Shown here piece by piece: positions 28,507 through 36,598 of a DNA stretch of 64,000 bases. The notes beneath the pieces are model-generated. The model was not told where the DNA came from. It made no database searches and worked only from the letters and a program-made list of their open reading frames with translations. Numbering within the stretch: position 1 is the first letter of the stretch; every line of letters starts with the position of its first letter. This DNA comes from Nostoc linckia z4. GTDB taxonomy: Bacteria > Cyanobacteriota > Cyanobacteriia > Cyanobacteriales > Nostocaceae. The DNA lies in assembly GCF_002608075.1 (NCBI RefSeq), contig NZ_LAHA01000004.1:164444-228443 (forward strand), written 5' to 3'. The position numbers were made by a program, and so were the translations under genes.

Positions 28507-28533
28507 GATTTTTGATTGGTTTTCGTATTGTCA

Positions 28534-28629
28534 ATTATAGTCAATTGTAGGTTGAGTTAAGCGAAGTGCAACCCAACAAAGCCCCGCAAATGTTGGGTTT
28601 CGTTCCTCAACCCAACCTACTACTGACTA
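28534..28629. mobile_element. Palindromic element flanked by 25-bp direct repeats
   Basis: GTAGGTTGAG (from 28547) pairs with CTCAACCCAACCTAC (to 28620), with an inner palindrome AACCCAACA/TGTTGGGTT. Either side lies a 25-bp direct repeat (TTTTTGATTGGTTTTCGT...TTGTCA at 28509-28533 and 28630-28654) with one mismatch. The right copy is the last codons of the small upstream gene, so the element appears to have inserted at the gene junction. Confidence 0.7.
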
Positions 28630-29001
28630 TTTTTGATTGGTTTTCGTGTTGTCAGATGATGGAGAATTATTTTTTATAGAATTTTCTATAAGTTGCTTAG
28701 ATGATTCACTAGGTTGATTGGCTGGAGTCTGTGATTTACTATTACCTATTCCGATGTTTATATCTACATTAATGGGAGATTCAGCACTGATTGATTTCAG
28801 ATTTTGCTTGTAAGCTTCTAGAAGTTCACTGCAAGATTGTCTTTTCAACCATTCTTCTATAATTTCTGAGATTTCCTCATCGTCTTCTGGTAACTGAGTA
28901 GATATTTGCTGCAATTCCTCCCAGTCTGAAATCGGGATTAAATTTGATTGAGAGTCAAGCATTTCAATAAAAGCTTTGATGCTATTTTTGTAAATTGACA
29001 T
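28627..29001 (-). CDS. Small acidic protein of the CHAT cassette (hypothetical)
   Basis: 124 aa. Residues 1-72 are helical and acidic (IKAFIEMLDSQSNLIPISDW, LPEDDEEISEIIEEWLKRQ); residues 73-124 are low-complexity S/N/T/Q, with INVDINIGIGNSKSQ. Begins 3 bp after the stop of the TPR-CHAT gene, with AAAGGAG inside the end of that gene serving as ribosome binding site. The 3' end coincides with a 25-bp repeat duplicated before the next gene. No family recognised. A small helical domain in such an operon could be an adaptor or regulator; unproven. Confidence 0.7.
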   Translation of the reverse strand: MSIYKNSIKAFIEMLDSQSNLIPISDWEELQQISTQLPEDDEEISEIIEEWLKRQSCSELLEAYKQNLKSISAESPINVDINIGIGNSKSQTPANQPSESSKQLIENSIKNNSPSSDNTKTNQK

Positions 29002-29004
29002 GTT

Positions 29005-32000
29005 CTAAACTCCTTTACCTATAGTACAAAAAGCAGCCCAATAAAAAGGCGATTCAAAGGGTTTGGTTGAGGCATTTTGATAATTAGTAGCAAAATATTT
29101 ATTTAGTTCTACCTGCCAAACTAAACTAAGCGAGGAATTATTTAGCCAATCTTGAAAGCCTTCGACTGTTGTATCTCTTAACCAACATTGTGCTGTCTTT
29201 AAAGCTAATACAATATTATTTTGCTGCTGTAGTTCTGCGTAAAATTTAATCATCAATAATGCTGTAGCTGTGGCGCTGACAGTCCAAAGGCTACTGACTA
29301 CATTGGTGCTACCAGCTAACAAAAATCCACTGGGTAAACCAATGTATTCATCACTCGTGCTTCTGAAGTCCGTCAAACCAGTTTCGCAAGCAGAGAGAGT
29401 GACTAGGCGACAGTTTTCTAGTTGAAAGTGAGTAATGATATCTTTTAAAGTTAGGCATTTAGTTAAGTCCACTACTTGATCTTTAAAGACACGCATATAA
29501 CGTTTAGAATCTACCTCAACTAACTCTGAATCAACAAAACAATCTGCTAATAGTAATCCAGAATCTTCGGGATAATCAGATTTAAAGTAACCATGACAGA
29601 AGAAAAAGACACAGTTAGCTGTCAGCAATTCTGGATGTAGTGTGATGGGAGAATTTTCATTAACACAGACAATTGCTGATTTGTTAGCTTTGTCTTGCTT
29701 TAAAATCTGACGTTGAGTAAATTGTTGTTTGATGGCTGCAACTGCTCCTAAATCTTTTTCGTAGTCTTGATATAAATCTTTTGTGGGGTTTTGGATGGCA
29801 AAGAAAGATTGAAAATCAGAGCGTTGACGCCCTTGGAGCTCTCGCAGAATTCGACAACTAGGTGCATAGCCTACACCGTTGGGGAATAAGTCAATGAGGT
29901 ACGATTCCTCGACAGGTAAAGCATGGAGAGGAAACAGGTGTAAGTAACGATGAGGAATCAGGATTAATCTTTTGCATTGTTCGGGTACTTGGTTTAATAT
30001 TTGGTCAATATGCAGAATTTTTGCTAATTTTTTCAAGCGTTTTCCTAGCTTTTTTCGCCATTTAATTTTATCTCTGTCTTCTGGGTTGTAGTAGTCATCC
30101 AGATATTTTTTTGTCCAATTGATTAAGGGCTTTAGGTCTTGTTTTTTGGAAGGCGGGATTATTGGGTTGTTGTTGTCGTTGGTGATAATGAAAGTCCGAA
30201 AATAATCATCAAAAATGTACCATTTGATGATTGCTGTTTCATTGTCTAAGAGGTTTTGAATGTCTTGAAACTGTATGCTGCCATCTGAAGGTAAATTTTC
30301 TCGACTTGTTGATGCTTTGATTAACAGTTCTACTAAATTGCGGGTTTTGCTACGTTCAATATATTCTATCGCTTCGGTATATTTTTGCAATTCTAGGCAA
30401 ACTTCTACCATGCGTCCATAAAGTTGATTCCATTCTTCTGCTTGTTTGCGCTTGACTTCTTCGCCAGAAACAATTTCACCCGGCAAAGCTTCTACTGTTT
30501 CTATTGCCGCAAAAAAAGTATTGTAAGCTGAGTGAAATTGTTTTTCGTCTTGGTATAACCTGCCGAGATTTAACACAGTTTCTGCATAGTTTTGAGGAAA
30601 TTTGCTGGGGGTTAAGACTTTCAGTGCTGCTTGATAAGCAGCGATCGCTAATTTAATATTCTCGCCTCGTTCTCCTAATATTCTGTTACGGTAAGCATTC
30701 CCCAAATTATTTTGTGTATCTGCCCAATCTACAGGAAAGGTACTGTGGGTTAAGACTTCCAATGCGGCAGTATAAGCAGCGATCGCTAATTCAATATTCT
30801 CGGCTCGTTCTCCTGATATTCTGTAAAGGTAAGCATTCCCTAGATTATTTTGCGTACTTGCCCATTGTTCAGGAAAATCGCTCTTGGTTCTAACTTCCAG
30901 TGCCGCTTTATAAGCAGCGATCGCTTTTTCCAGATTCTTGCCTCGTTTTTTTGATATTCTAATCCCCAAATTATTTTGCGTTGTTGTCCAATTAATAGGA
31001 AAAGCCTTGTTGGTTCTAATCTCCAGTGGTGCAGAATAAGCAGCGATCGCTTTTTCCAGATTCTCGCCTCGTTCTCCTAATATTCTGTAAAGGTAAGCAT
31101 TACCCAGATTATTTTGCGTACTTGCCCATTGTTCAGGAAAATCGCTCTTGGTTCTAACTTTCAGTGCCGCTTTATAAGCAGCGATCGCTGATTCAATATT
31201 CTCGCCTCGTTCTCCTGATATTCTCTCAGTGTAAGCAATCCCCAAATTATTTTGCGTCTTTGCCCATTGTTCGCAAAAGTCCCTCTTGGTATAAACTTCT
31301 AGTGCCACAGAAAAAGCCGCGATCGCTGATTCAATATTCTCGCCTCGTTCTCCTGATATTCTGTAAAGGTAAGCAATTCCCTGATTATTTTGCGTCGTTG
31401 CCCAATCAATAGGAAAAGCGCTCTTGGTTCTAATTTCTAGTGCCGCTTTATAAGCAGCGATCGCTAATTCAATATTCTCGCCTCGCTCTCCTGATATTCT
31501 GTAAAGGTAAGCAATCCCCAGATTATTTTGCGTGGTTGCCCAACTAATAGGAAAAGCGCTCTTGGTTCTAATTTCCAGTGCCGCTTTATAAGCAGCGATC
31601 GCACTTTCCAAATTCTCATCTGTATCTTTTAATATTCTCTCAGTGTAAGCATTCCCCAAATTATTTTGCGTCGTTGCCCATTGTTCAGGAAAGGCGGTGG
31701 GGTTTAATACTTCGAGTACCTCTTTATAAATAGCGATCGGTAATTCAATATTCTCGCCTCGCTCTCCTGATATTCTGTAAAGGTAAGCAATCCCCAGATT
31801 ATTTTGCGTGGTTGCCCAACTAATAGGAAAAGCGCTCTTGGTTCTAATTTCCAGTGCCGCTTTATAAGCAGCGATCGCACTTTCCAAATTCTCATCTGTG
31901 TCTCCTAATATTCTGTCAGTGTAAGCATTCCCCAGATTATTTTGCGTTGTTGCCCATTGTTCAGGAAAGGCGGTGGGGTTTAATACTTCGAGTACCTCTT

Positions 32001-32763
32001 TATAAATAGCGATCGCTAATTCAATATTCTCGGCTCTGTTTCCTGATATTGTGTAAAGATAAGCATTCCCTAGATTATTTTGCGTCGTTGCCCATTGTTC
32101 AGCAAAGGCGGTGGGGGTTAATACTTCGAGTACCTCTTTATAAATAGCGATGGCTAATTCAATATTCTCGGTTCGTTCTCCTAATATTCTGTCACTGTAA
32201 GCATTCCCCAGATTATTTTGCGTCATTGCCCATTGTTCAGCAAAGGCAGTGGGGTTTAATACTTCGAGTGCTTTTTTACAAGTAGCGATCGCTAATTCAA
32301 TATTCTCGGCTCTGTTTCCTGATATTCTGTAAAGGTAAGCATTCCCTAGATTATTTTGCGTCGTTGCCCATTGTTCAGGAAAATCGCTCTTGGTTCTAAC
32401 TTCCAGTGCCGCAGAGAAAGCAGCGATCGCTAATTCAATATTCTCGGCTCTGTTTCCTGATATTCTGTAAAGGTAAGCATTTCCTAGATTATTTTGCGTA
32501 CTTGCCCATTGTTTAGGAAAATCGCTCTTGGTTCTAACTTCCAGTGCCGCAGAGAAAGCAGCGATCGCTAATTCAATATTCTCGGCTCGTTCTCCTAATA
32601 TTCTGTCACTGTAAGCATTTCCCAGATTATTTTGCGTCGTTGCCCATTCTTCACCAGAGGCGGTGGGAGTTAATTCTTCGAGTGCTTTTTTATAAGTAGC
32701 GATCGCTAATTCAATATTCTCGGCTCTGCTTCCAGTCTCTATTTGTAGCGGCTGTTCATTCAT
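29005..32763 (-). CDS. TPR-array CHAT-domain protein (caspase-like protease fold)
   Basis: 1252 aa. Residues 13-745 are 16 tandem TPR-like units of 46 aa (138 bp), consensus ENIELAIAAYKAALEVRTKS then W-A-TTQNNLGNAYLYRI; unit 13 lacks four residues. A further degenerate helical region follows to about 850. The C-terminal CHAT domain (about 900-1252) carries the expected catalytic pair: H1057 in FFFCHGYFKSD and C1126 in LVTLSACETGLTDF, with the typical GLPSGFLLAGSTNVVSSLW after it. Units contain the HIP1 octamer, and a 159-bp exact duplication shows recent expansion. CHAT proteins include TPR-CHAT proteases of CRISPR type III-E and the HetF group. First gene of a three-gene operon. Confidence 0.93.
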   Translation of the reverse strand: MNEQPLQIETGSRAENIELAIATYKKALEELTPTASGEEWATTQNNLGNAYSDRILGERAENIELAIAAFSAALEVRTKSDFPKQWASTQNNLGNAYLYRISGNRAENIELAIAAFSAALEVRTKSDFPEQWATTQNNLGNAYLYRISGNRAENIELAIATCKKALEVLNPTAFAEQWAMTQNNLGNAYSDRILGERTENIELAIAIYKEVLEVLTPTAFAEQWATTQNNLGNAYLYTISGNRAENIELAIAIYKEVLEVLNPTAFPEQWATTQNNLGNAYTDRILGDTDENLESAIAAYKAALEIRTKSAFPISWATTQNNLGIAYLYRISGERGENIELPIAIYKEVLEVLNPTAFPEQWATTQNNLGNAYTERILKDTDENLESAIAAYKAALEIRTKSAFPISWATTQNNLGIAYLYRISGERGENIELAIAAYKAALEIRTKSAFPIDWATTQNNQGIAYLYRISGERGENIESAIAAFSVALEVYTKRDFCEQWAKTQNNLGIAYTERISGERGENIESAIAAYKAALKVRTKSDFPEQWASTQNNLGNAYLYRILGERGENLEKAIAAYSAPLEIRTNKAFPINWTTTQNNLGIRISKKRGKNLEKAIAAYKAALEVRTKSDFPEQWASTQNNLGNAYLYRISGERAENIELAIAAYTAALEVLTHSTFPVDWADTQNNLGNAYRNRILGERGENIKLAIAAYQAALKVLTPSKFPQNYAETVLNLGRLYQDEKQFHSAYNTFFAAIETVEALPGEIVSGEEVKRKQAEEWNQLYGRMVEVCLELQKYTEAIEYIERSKTRNLVELLIKASTSRENLPSDGSIQFQDIQNLLDNETAIIKWYIFDDYFRTFIITNDNNNPIIPPSKKQDLKPLINWTKKYLDDYYNPEDRDKIKWRKKLGKRLKKLAKILHIDQILNQVPEQCKRLILIPHRYLHLFPLHALPVEESYLIDLFPNGVGYAPSCRILRELQGRQRSDFQSFFAIQNPTKDLYQDYEKDLGAVAAIKQQFTQRQILKQDKANKSAIVCVNENSPITLHPELLTANCVFFFCHGYFKSDYPEDSGLLLADCFVDSELVEVDSKRYMRVFKDQVVDLTKCLTLKDIITHFQLENCRLVTLSACETGLTDFRSTSDEYIGLPSGFLLAGSTNVVSSLWTVSATATALLMIKFYAELQQQNNIVLALKTAQCWLRDTTVEGFQDWLNNSSLSLVWQVELNKYFATNYQNASTKPFESPFYWAAFCTIGKGV

Positions 32764-33170
32764 GAGTAGGTGCAGGTGAATTTCTATCTGCTGTCAAAAA
32801 TTTCAATAGCATTATCAGTAATTGGAGAAAAAGACTTACAGCAGAATTCAAAATCCAGAACCCAGAATTGGGAAGTAAAACAGGATTTGTATTTGGTTTT
32901 GAAGCCAATTTTCGTACTTTTGCAATTTAAAATCTGTATTATCCGATATAGTAGTTGAATTCGGTTTAGTTAACCCCCTTTGTAGAGACGGTGATTTACC
33001 CTTGTCTGTGTAACGTGTCAGTCTTTTAGAAGCAATGAATCGCGTCTCTACATGAGGGGTTTTTCGCTTATCTCAAGCGTATTGGGATAAAACTGGATCG
33101 GACTTGTGTGTACACCGTCTTCTAGTTTTCATTTGACAATGTTATTTTGGCGATGCCTACGGCGGGCTAT
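32764..33170. other. Intergenic region with TGTAGAGAC palindrome
   Basis: Upstream of the CHAT operon. TGTAGAGACGGTGATT (32981) faces AATCGCGTCTCTACA (to 33053), the palindromic family also seen near 5700 and 58575. At 33149-33178 is a GCGATGCCTACGGCGGGCTA type motif common between cyanobacterial genes. The operon promoter must be here; none is obvious. Confidence 0.5.
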
Positions 33171-33461
33171 GCCTACGCATTTATGATTTCAGCAGTCGCA
33201 TTTATGATTTTGCGACTGCATTTTTGATTTTGGCGCTCGTATTTCTAATTTTGCGACTGCATTTTTGATTTCAGCAGTCACATTTATAATTTTGCGACTG
33301 CAATTTTTATTTTGGCGCTCGTATTTCTAATTTTGCGACTGCATTTTTGATTTTGGCGCTCGTATTTCTAATTTTGCGACTACATTTATGATTTCAGCAG
33401 TCACATTTATAATTTTGCGACTGCAATTTTTATTTTGGTGATTACTTTTGCGAATTGCACT
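33171..33461. repeat. Tandem array of alternating 20- and 21-bp units
   Basis: About 14 units of the form CGACTGCATTTTTGATTTTGG (21), CGCTCGTATTTCTAATTTTG (20), CGACTGCATTTTTGATTTCAG (21) and CAGTCACATTTATAATTTTG (20). Each starts with a GC-rich CGAC/CGCT/CAGT corner and ends in an AT-rich run. The mean period is 20.5 bp, close to two helical turns, with a 41-bp higher-order unit. No spacers, so not CRISPR. Confidence 0.8.
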
Positions 33462-33922
33462 TATTCTCAAACAATAAATTGATATCAAAAATTAGTAAAA
33501 ACACAGGCAACCTAGTAATTATTTCGTTGAATCATTAATGAAATAAATCCCCAAAACTACCCATCTCAGACAAAAGGACACTCTACTATTTTGAAAAAGG
33601 ATGATTAAACCAGAATTCAGACTGCGCTAAACGCCCCGTTACCGCTAACAGAATTCAGCAATCTTTTTAGTGGGGGATTTAGACTCGCCACTTTCTTGTT
33701 TACCACCAAATTAAAAATTTGGTGGGGGACTTAAACCCATTTATTCAAACGCTCCTGCGTCGCTCTAAGCGTACCCCTGCTCTTAAGCAAGCTACGCGTA
33801 GCGTTTCTAAGAGTTGCCATGCCGCAGGCTTTACGCTGCGCTATCCGCCAGTCATACAGAACACCTTTCCTGTATTCTGACTCCTGACTCCTGAATTCTT
33901 TCTTGTTAAAAAAGGATATCTT
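33462..33922. other. Intergenic region with GC-rich palindromic repeats
   Basis: AT-rich to about 33590. Then, at about 33755-33850, a string of short GC-rich palindromes (including GCTACGCGTAGC) of the highly iterated type found between cyanobacterial genes, and an AGGAT ribosome-binding-like site before the next ATG. No gene seen. Confidence 0.5.
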
Positions 33923-34363
33923 ATGTCTTTAAGAACTCGTGGTTCTGCTGCTGTTGACAAAGCCCAACGTCGTCTCGCTTCGCTTAAATCCATTGATGAA
34001 AATCTGAATTTAGGACATGGGTTAAGTATTGAAGCCTACAACCAACTAATCAATACTACCCGTGCGATCCTAGAAACTCATAACACCCTTGTGTCCAATC
34101 TTGAAGAATCCCGTAAAACAGTCACTCAGATGGAGCAAGCCCTCTCGGAAATGTCTCAAAGAATGCTAAGTGGAATTGCAACTGTCTACGGCAAAAAAAG
34201 TATGGAGTATTCCAAGGCTGGCGGCTCTACTCGAAAACGAACTAAACAATCTAGTTCAAAAGTTACTACAGTTACAGCGGTTCTTGCTACCCAACCTGCT
34301 CAAGCTGCAATTGTGAATGCGTCAACTAACGGTAACGGTACAACTCCTATTCACCTAGCTTGA
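33923..34363 (+). CDS. Hypothetical helical protein
   Basis: 146 aa. About residues 10-95 are predicted helical or coiled-coil (AVDKAQRRLASLKSIDENLN, LVSNLEESRKTVTQMEQALS); the tail is basic then low-complexity (STRKRTKQSSSK, A/T/Q-rich). No membrane segment. Starts at an ATG after AAAGGATATCTT. Not recognised beyond resembling conserved Nostocales hypotheticals. Followed by a hairpin terminator, so monocistronic, and preceded by the 20/21-bp repeat array. Confidence 0.65.
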   Translation: MSLRTRGSAAVDKAQRRLASLKSIDENLNLGHGLSIEAYNQLINTTRAILETHNTLVSNLEESRKTVTQMEQALSEMSQRMLSGIATVYGKKSMEYSKAGGSTRKRTKQSSSKVTTVTAVLATQPAQAAIVNASTNGNGTTPIHLA

Positions 34364-34389
34364 GGGTTACTTAAACAAGAAATCAGATC

Positions 34390-34412
34390 CCCGACTTTTC
34401 AAGAAAGTCGGG
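34390..34412 (+). terminator. Hairpin terminator after the helical protein gene
   Basis: CCCGACTTT-TCAAG-AAAGTCGGG, a 9-bp perfect stem 27 bp after the stop codon; followed by ATTCTA, a weak U-tract. Confidence 0.7.
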
Positions 34413-34993
34413 ATTCTAAAGTGAAAAACGTCCATCGCGAAAAGGAAAGCCAGACATCTATCCATAGGTTGATATATATAACCCTTGGGAAGTATTGACA
34501 TATTAAATTGTTTGACGATTTGTCTTGCATATTATGACAAAACGTTATAAATTATTATCTTATAGGGGAATAATGTGGCCTTTTAGTGTTAAAAACTAAT
34601 CCTAATTAAGTAAAAATACTGCAACTAGTATTAACTTCACGCAAACCTTAAACAGCACTGAAGTTATGTTTTTGTTTGGTAAAGCCAAGATTCCGATACG
34701 AAAACGGAAACAAAAATAATCTAAAAATATCTCTGATGTGACTGTTTGATAAATCAAATTACTACTGACGATGAAGAATAATTTTAACTCATCGAAAGAA
34801 TAATTGATTAGAAGGAAATTAATTATCAATAAAGTTGCATATTTATCGGCGACTTTTTTGGTTAATATGCAAGCAAATTCCGGACTGATATTTGCTATTC
34901 AAAAATGTGTTTTTGTTATGCTGAGAATAGCAAAATTAATCAACGAAGACGCATCTACCACAAAATTACAACCCAAATGGAGTTATTCTGGCG
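34413..34993. other. Intergenic region upstream of the invertase gene
   Basis: AT-rich, with no repeat or conserved motif noticed. A TTGACA at about 34494 could be a -35 element, but no convincing -10 follows at the right distance. Short open frames here lack coding character. Confidence 0.35.
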
Positions 34994-36448
34994 ATGCAGT
35001 TAAACGACTTAAAATCAAGTGAAGATTCAAAAGAAGTAACAGAAGCGTGGCAAGCTCTAGAAAAGACAATCATCTACTATCAAGGACGCCCAGTAGGCAC
35101 GGTAGCTGCTTATGATTTATCAGTGGAGGCTCTTAATTATGACCAGTGCTTTATTCGAGACTTTGTTTCGTCGGCTCTGATTTTTTTACTGAAAGGTAGA
35201 GCAGATATTGTTCGCAATTTCTTAGAAGAAACCTTAAAGTTACAACCTAAAGAAAGAGCGTTAGATGCCTATAAGCCTGGTAGAGGATTAATTCCAGCTA
35301 GCTTTAAAGTGTTATCGGAAAACGGGCAAGAATATCTAGAAGCAGATTTTGGGGAACATGCGATCGCCAGAGTGACACCAGTTGATTCTTGTCTGTGGTG
35401 GATTCTTTTATTGCGTGCTTATGTAGTCGCCACAGACGATTTTTCTCTAGCTCAAAGACCTGAATTCCAAAATGGAATCCGGTTAATCATGGACATTTGT
35501 TTGGCGAATCGTTTTGATATGTACCCAACGCTGTTAGTTCCAGACGGCGCTTGTATGATTGACCGTCGTATGGGTATCTACGGTCATCCTTTAGAACTGC
35601 AAGTTCTCTTTTATGCTGCCTTGCGTGCGTCTCGCGAACTGCTGATTTGTCAAGGCAATCAAGATATTGTCATCGCCATTGATAATCGCTTGCCTTTGTT
35701 GTGTGCCCACATTCGCCAACATTATTGGATAGATATTAATCGTCTGAATGCAATTTATCGCTTCAAAAGTGAAGAATATGGCAAAGCCGCCGTCAATTTA
35801 TTCAATATATATGTAGATTCGATTCCCTATTATGAATTAGACAAATGGCTCCCGAAAAAAGGCGGTTATTTTGCTGGTAACGTTGGCCCCTCACAGCTAG
35901 ATACTCGCTTCTTTGCAGTGGGAAACTTGATGGCAATTGTTTCTGACTTAGCTACTGAAGAACAGTCACAAGCAATTATGACTCTCATTGAGGAACGATG
36001 GGACGATTTAGTGGGAGATATGCCGATGAAAATTTGTTTCCCAGCCTTAGAAAATGAAGAATATAGAATTGTGACTGGATGCGACCCGAAAAATATACCT
36101 TGGTCATATCACAATGCAGGTAGTTGGCCAGTGTTAATGTGGATGTTGGCAGCAGCAGCGATAAAAACCAAGAGAACAAATCTTGCCCAAAGAGCAATTG
36201 AAATTGCTCAAGCACGTTTGTGTGATGATGAATGGCCAGAATATTACGATGGTAAGAAGGGGCGACTGATTGGTAAACAAGCCAGAAAATATCAAACTTG
36301 GACAATTACTGGTTTCTTATTAGCAAAAGAATTGATGGCGAATCCCACTTATTTACCATTAATTACCTTTGGTAAATTACCACCAGAAGTGGTTTCTAGA
36401 GCCTGTGAATTTGAAATTGCTAGTGTAGACCCGTATATGCCTCGGTAG
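34994..36448 (+). CDS. Alkaline/neutral invertase (GH100)
   Basis: 484 aa, the normal size for cyanobacterial InvA/InvB. Family motifs: [52 protein letters not shown] with the putative catalytic acid D131, [20 protein letters not shown], and the second active-site region [15 protein letters not shown] then [13 protein letters not shown]. Hydrolyses sucrose to glucose and fructose in the cytosol; in Nostocales such enzymes matter for carbon supply to heterocysts. InvA versus InvB cannot be decided from this window. Single gene. Confidence 0.92.
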   Translation: MQLNDLKSSEDSKEVTEAWQALEKTIIYYQGRPVGTVAAYDLSVEALNYDQCFIRDFVSSALIFLLKGRADIVRNFLEETLKLQPKERALDAYKPGRGLIPASFKVLSENGQEYLEADFGEHAIARVTPVDSCLWWILLLRAYVVATDDFSLAQRPEFQNGIRLIMDICLANRFDMYPTLLVPDGACMIDRRMGIYGHPLELQVLFYAALRASRELLICQGNQDIVIAIDNRLPLLCAHIRQHYWIDINRLNAIYRFKSEEYGKAAVNLFNIYVDSIPYYELDKWLPKKGGYFAGNVGPSQLDTRFFAVGNLMAIVSDLATEEQSQAIMTLIEERWDDLVGDMPMKICFPALENEEYRIVTGCDPKNIPWSYHNAGSWPVLMWMLAAAAIKTKRTNLAQRAIEIAQARLCDDEWPEYYDGKKGRLIGKQARKYQTWTITGFLLAKELMANPTYLPLITFGKLPPEVVSRACEFEIASVDPYMPR

Positions 36449-36598
36449 GGAGTTTGGAGTTAGGAGTTTGGGGTTTGGAGTGATTAAATTTTGGCTTTTG
36501 GATTTTTCCTGGAATCCAAAATCCAAAATTCAAAATCTAAAATTGCCACAGTGGGGAGTTAGAATACAAAAGTTTCATTACTCCTGATTTGTGTTTCA

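Noticed and set aside
31164..31412. Plus-strand frame within the TPR-CHAT gene
   Set aside because: Antisense shadow of repeated TPR units.
30590..32730. Intergenic or mobile tandem repeat with 138-bp period
   Set aside because: It is the coding DNA of the TPR array, fully in frame on the minus strand.
33171..33461. CRISPR array
   Set aside because: Units are contiguous 20/21-bp variants of each other with no unique spacers, and no cas gene is near.
34804..35022. 72-aa plus-strand frame before the invertase gene
   Set aside because: Overlaps the invertase start in another frame, has no ribosome-binding site and no recognisable sequence.
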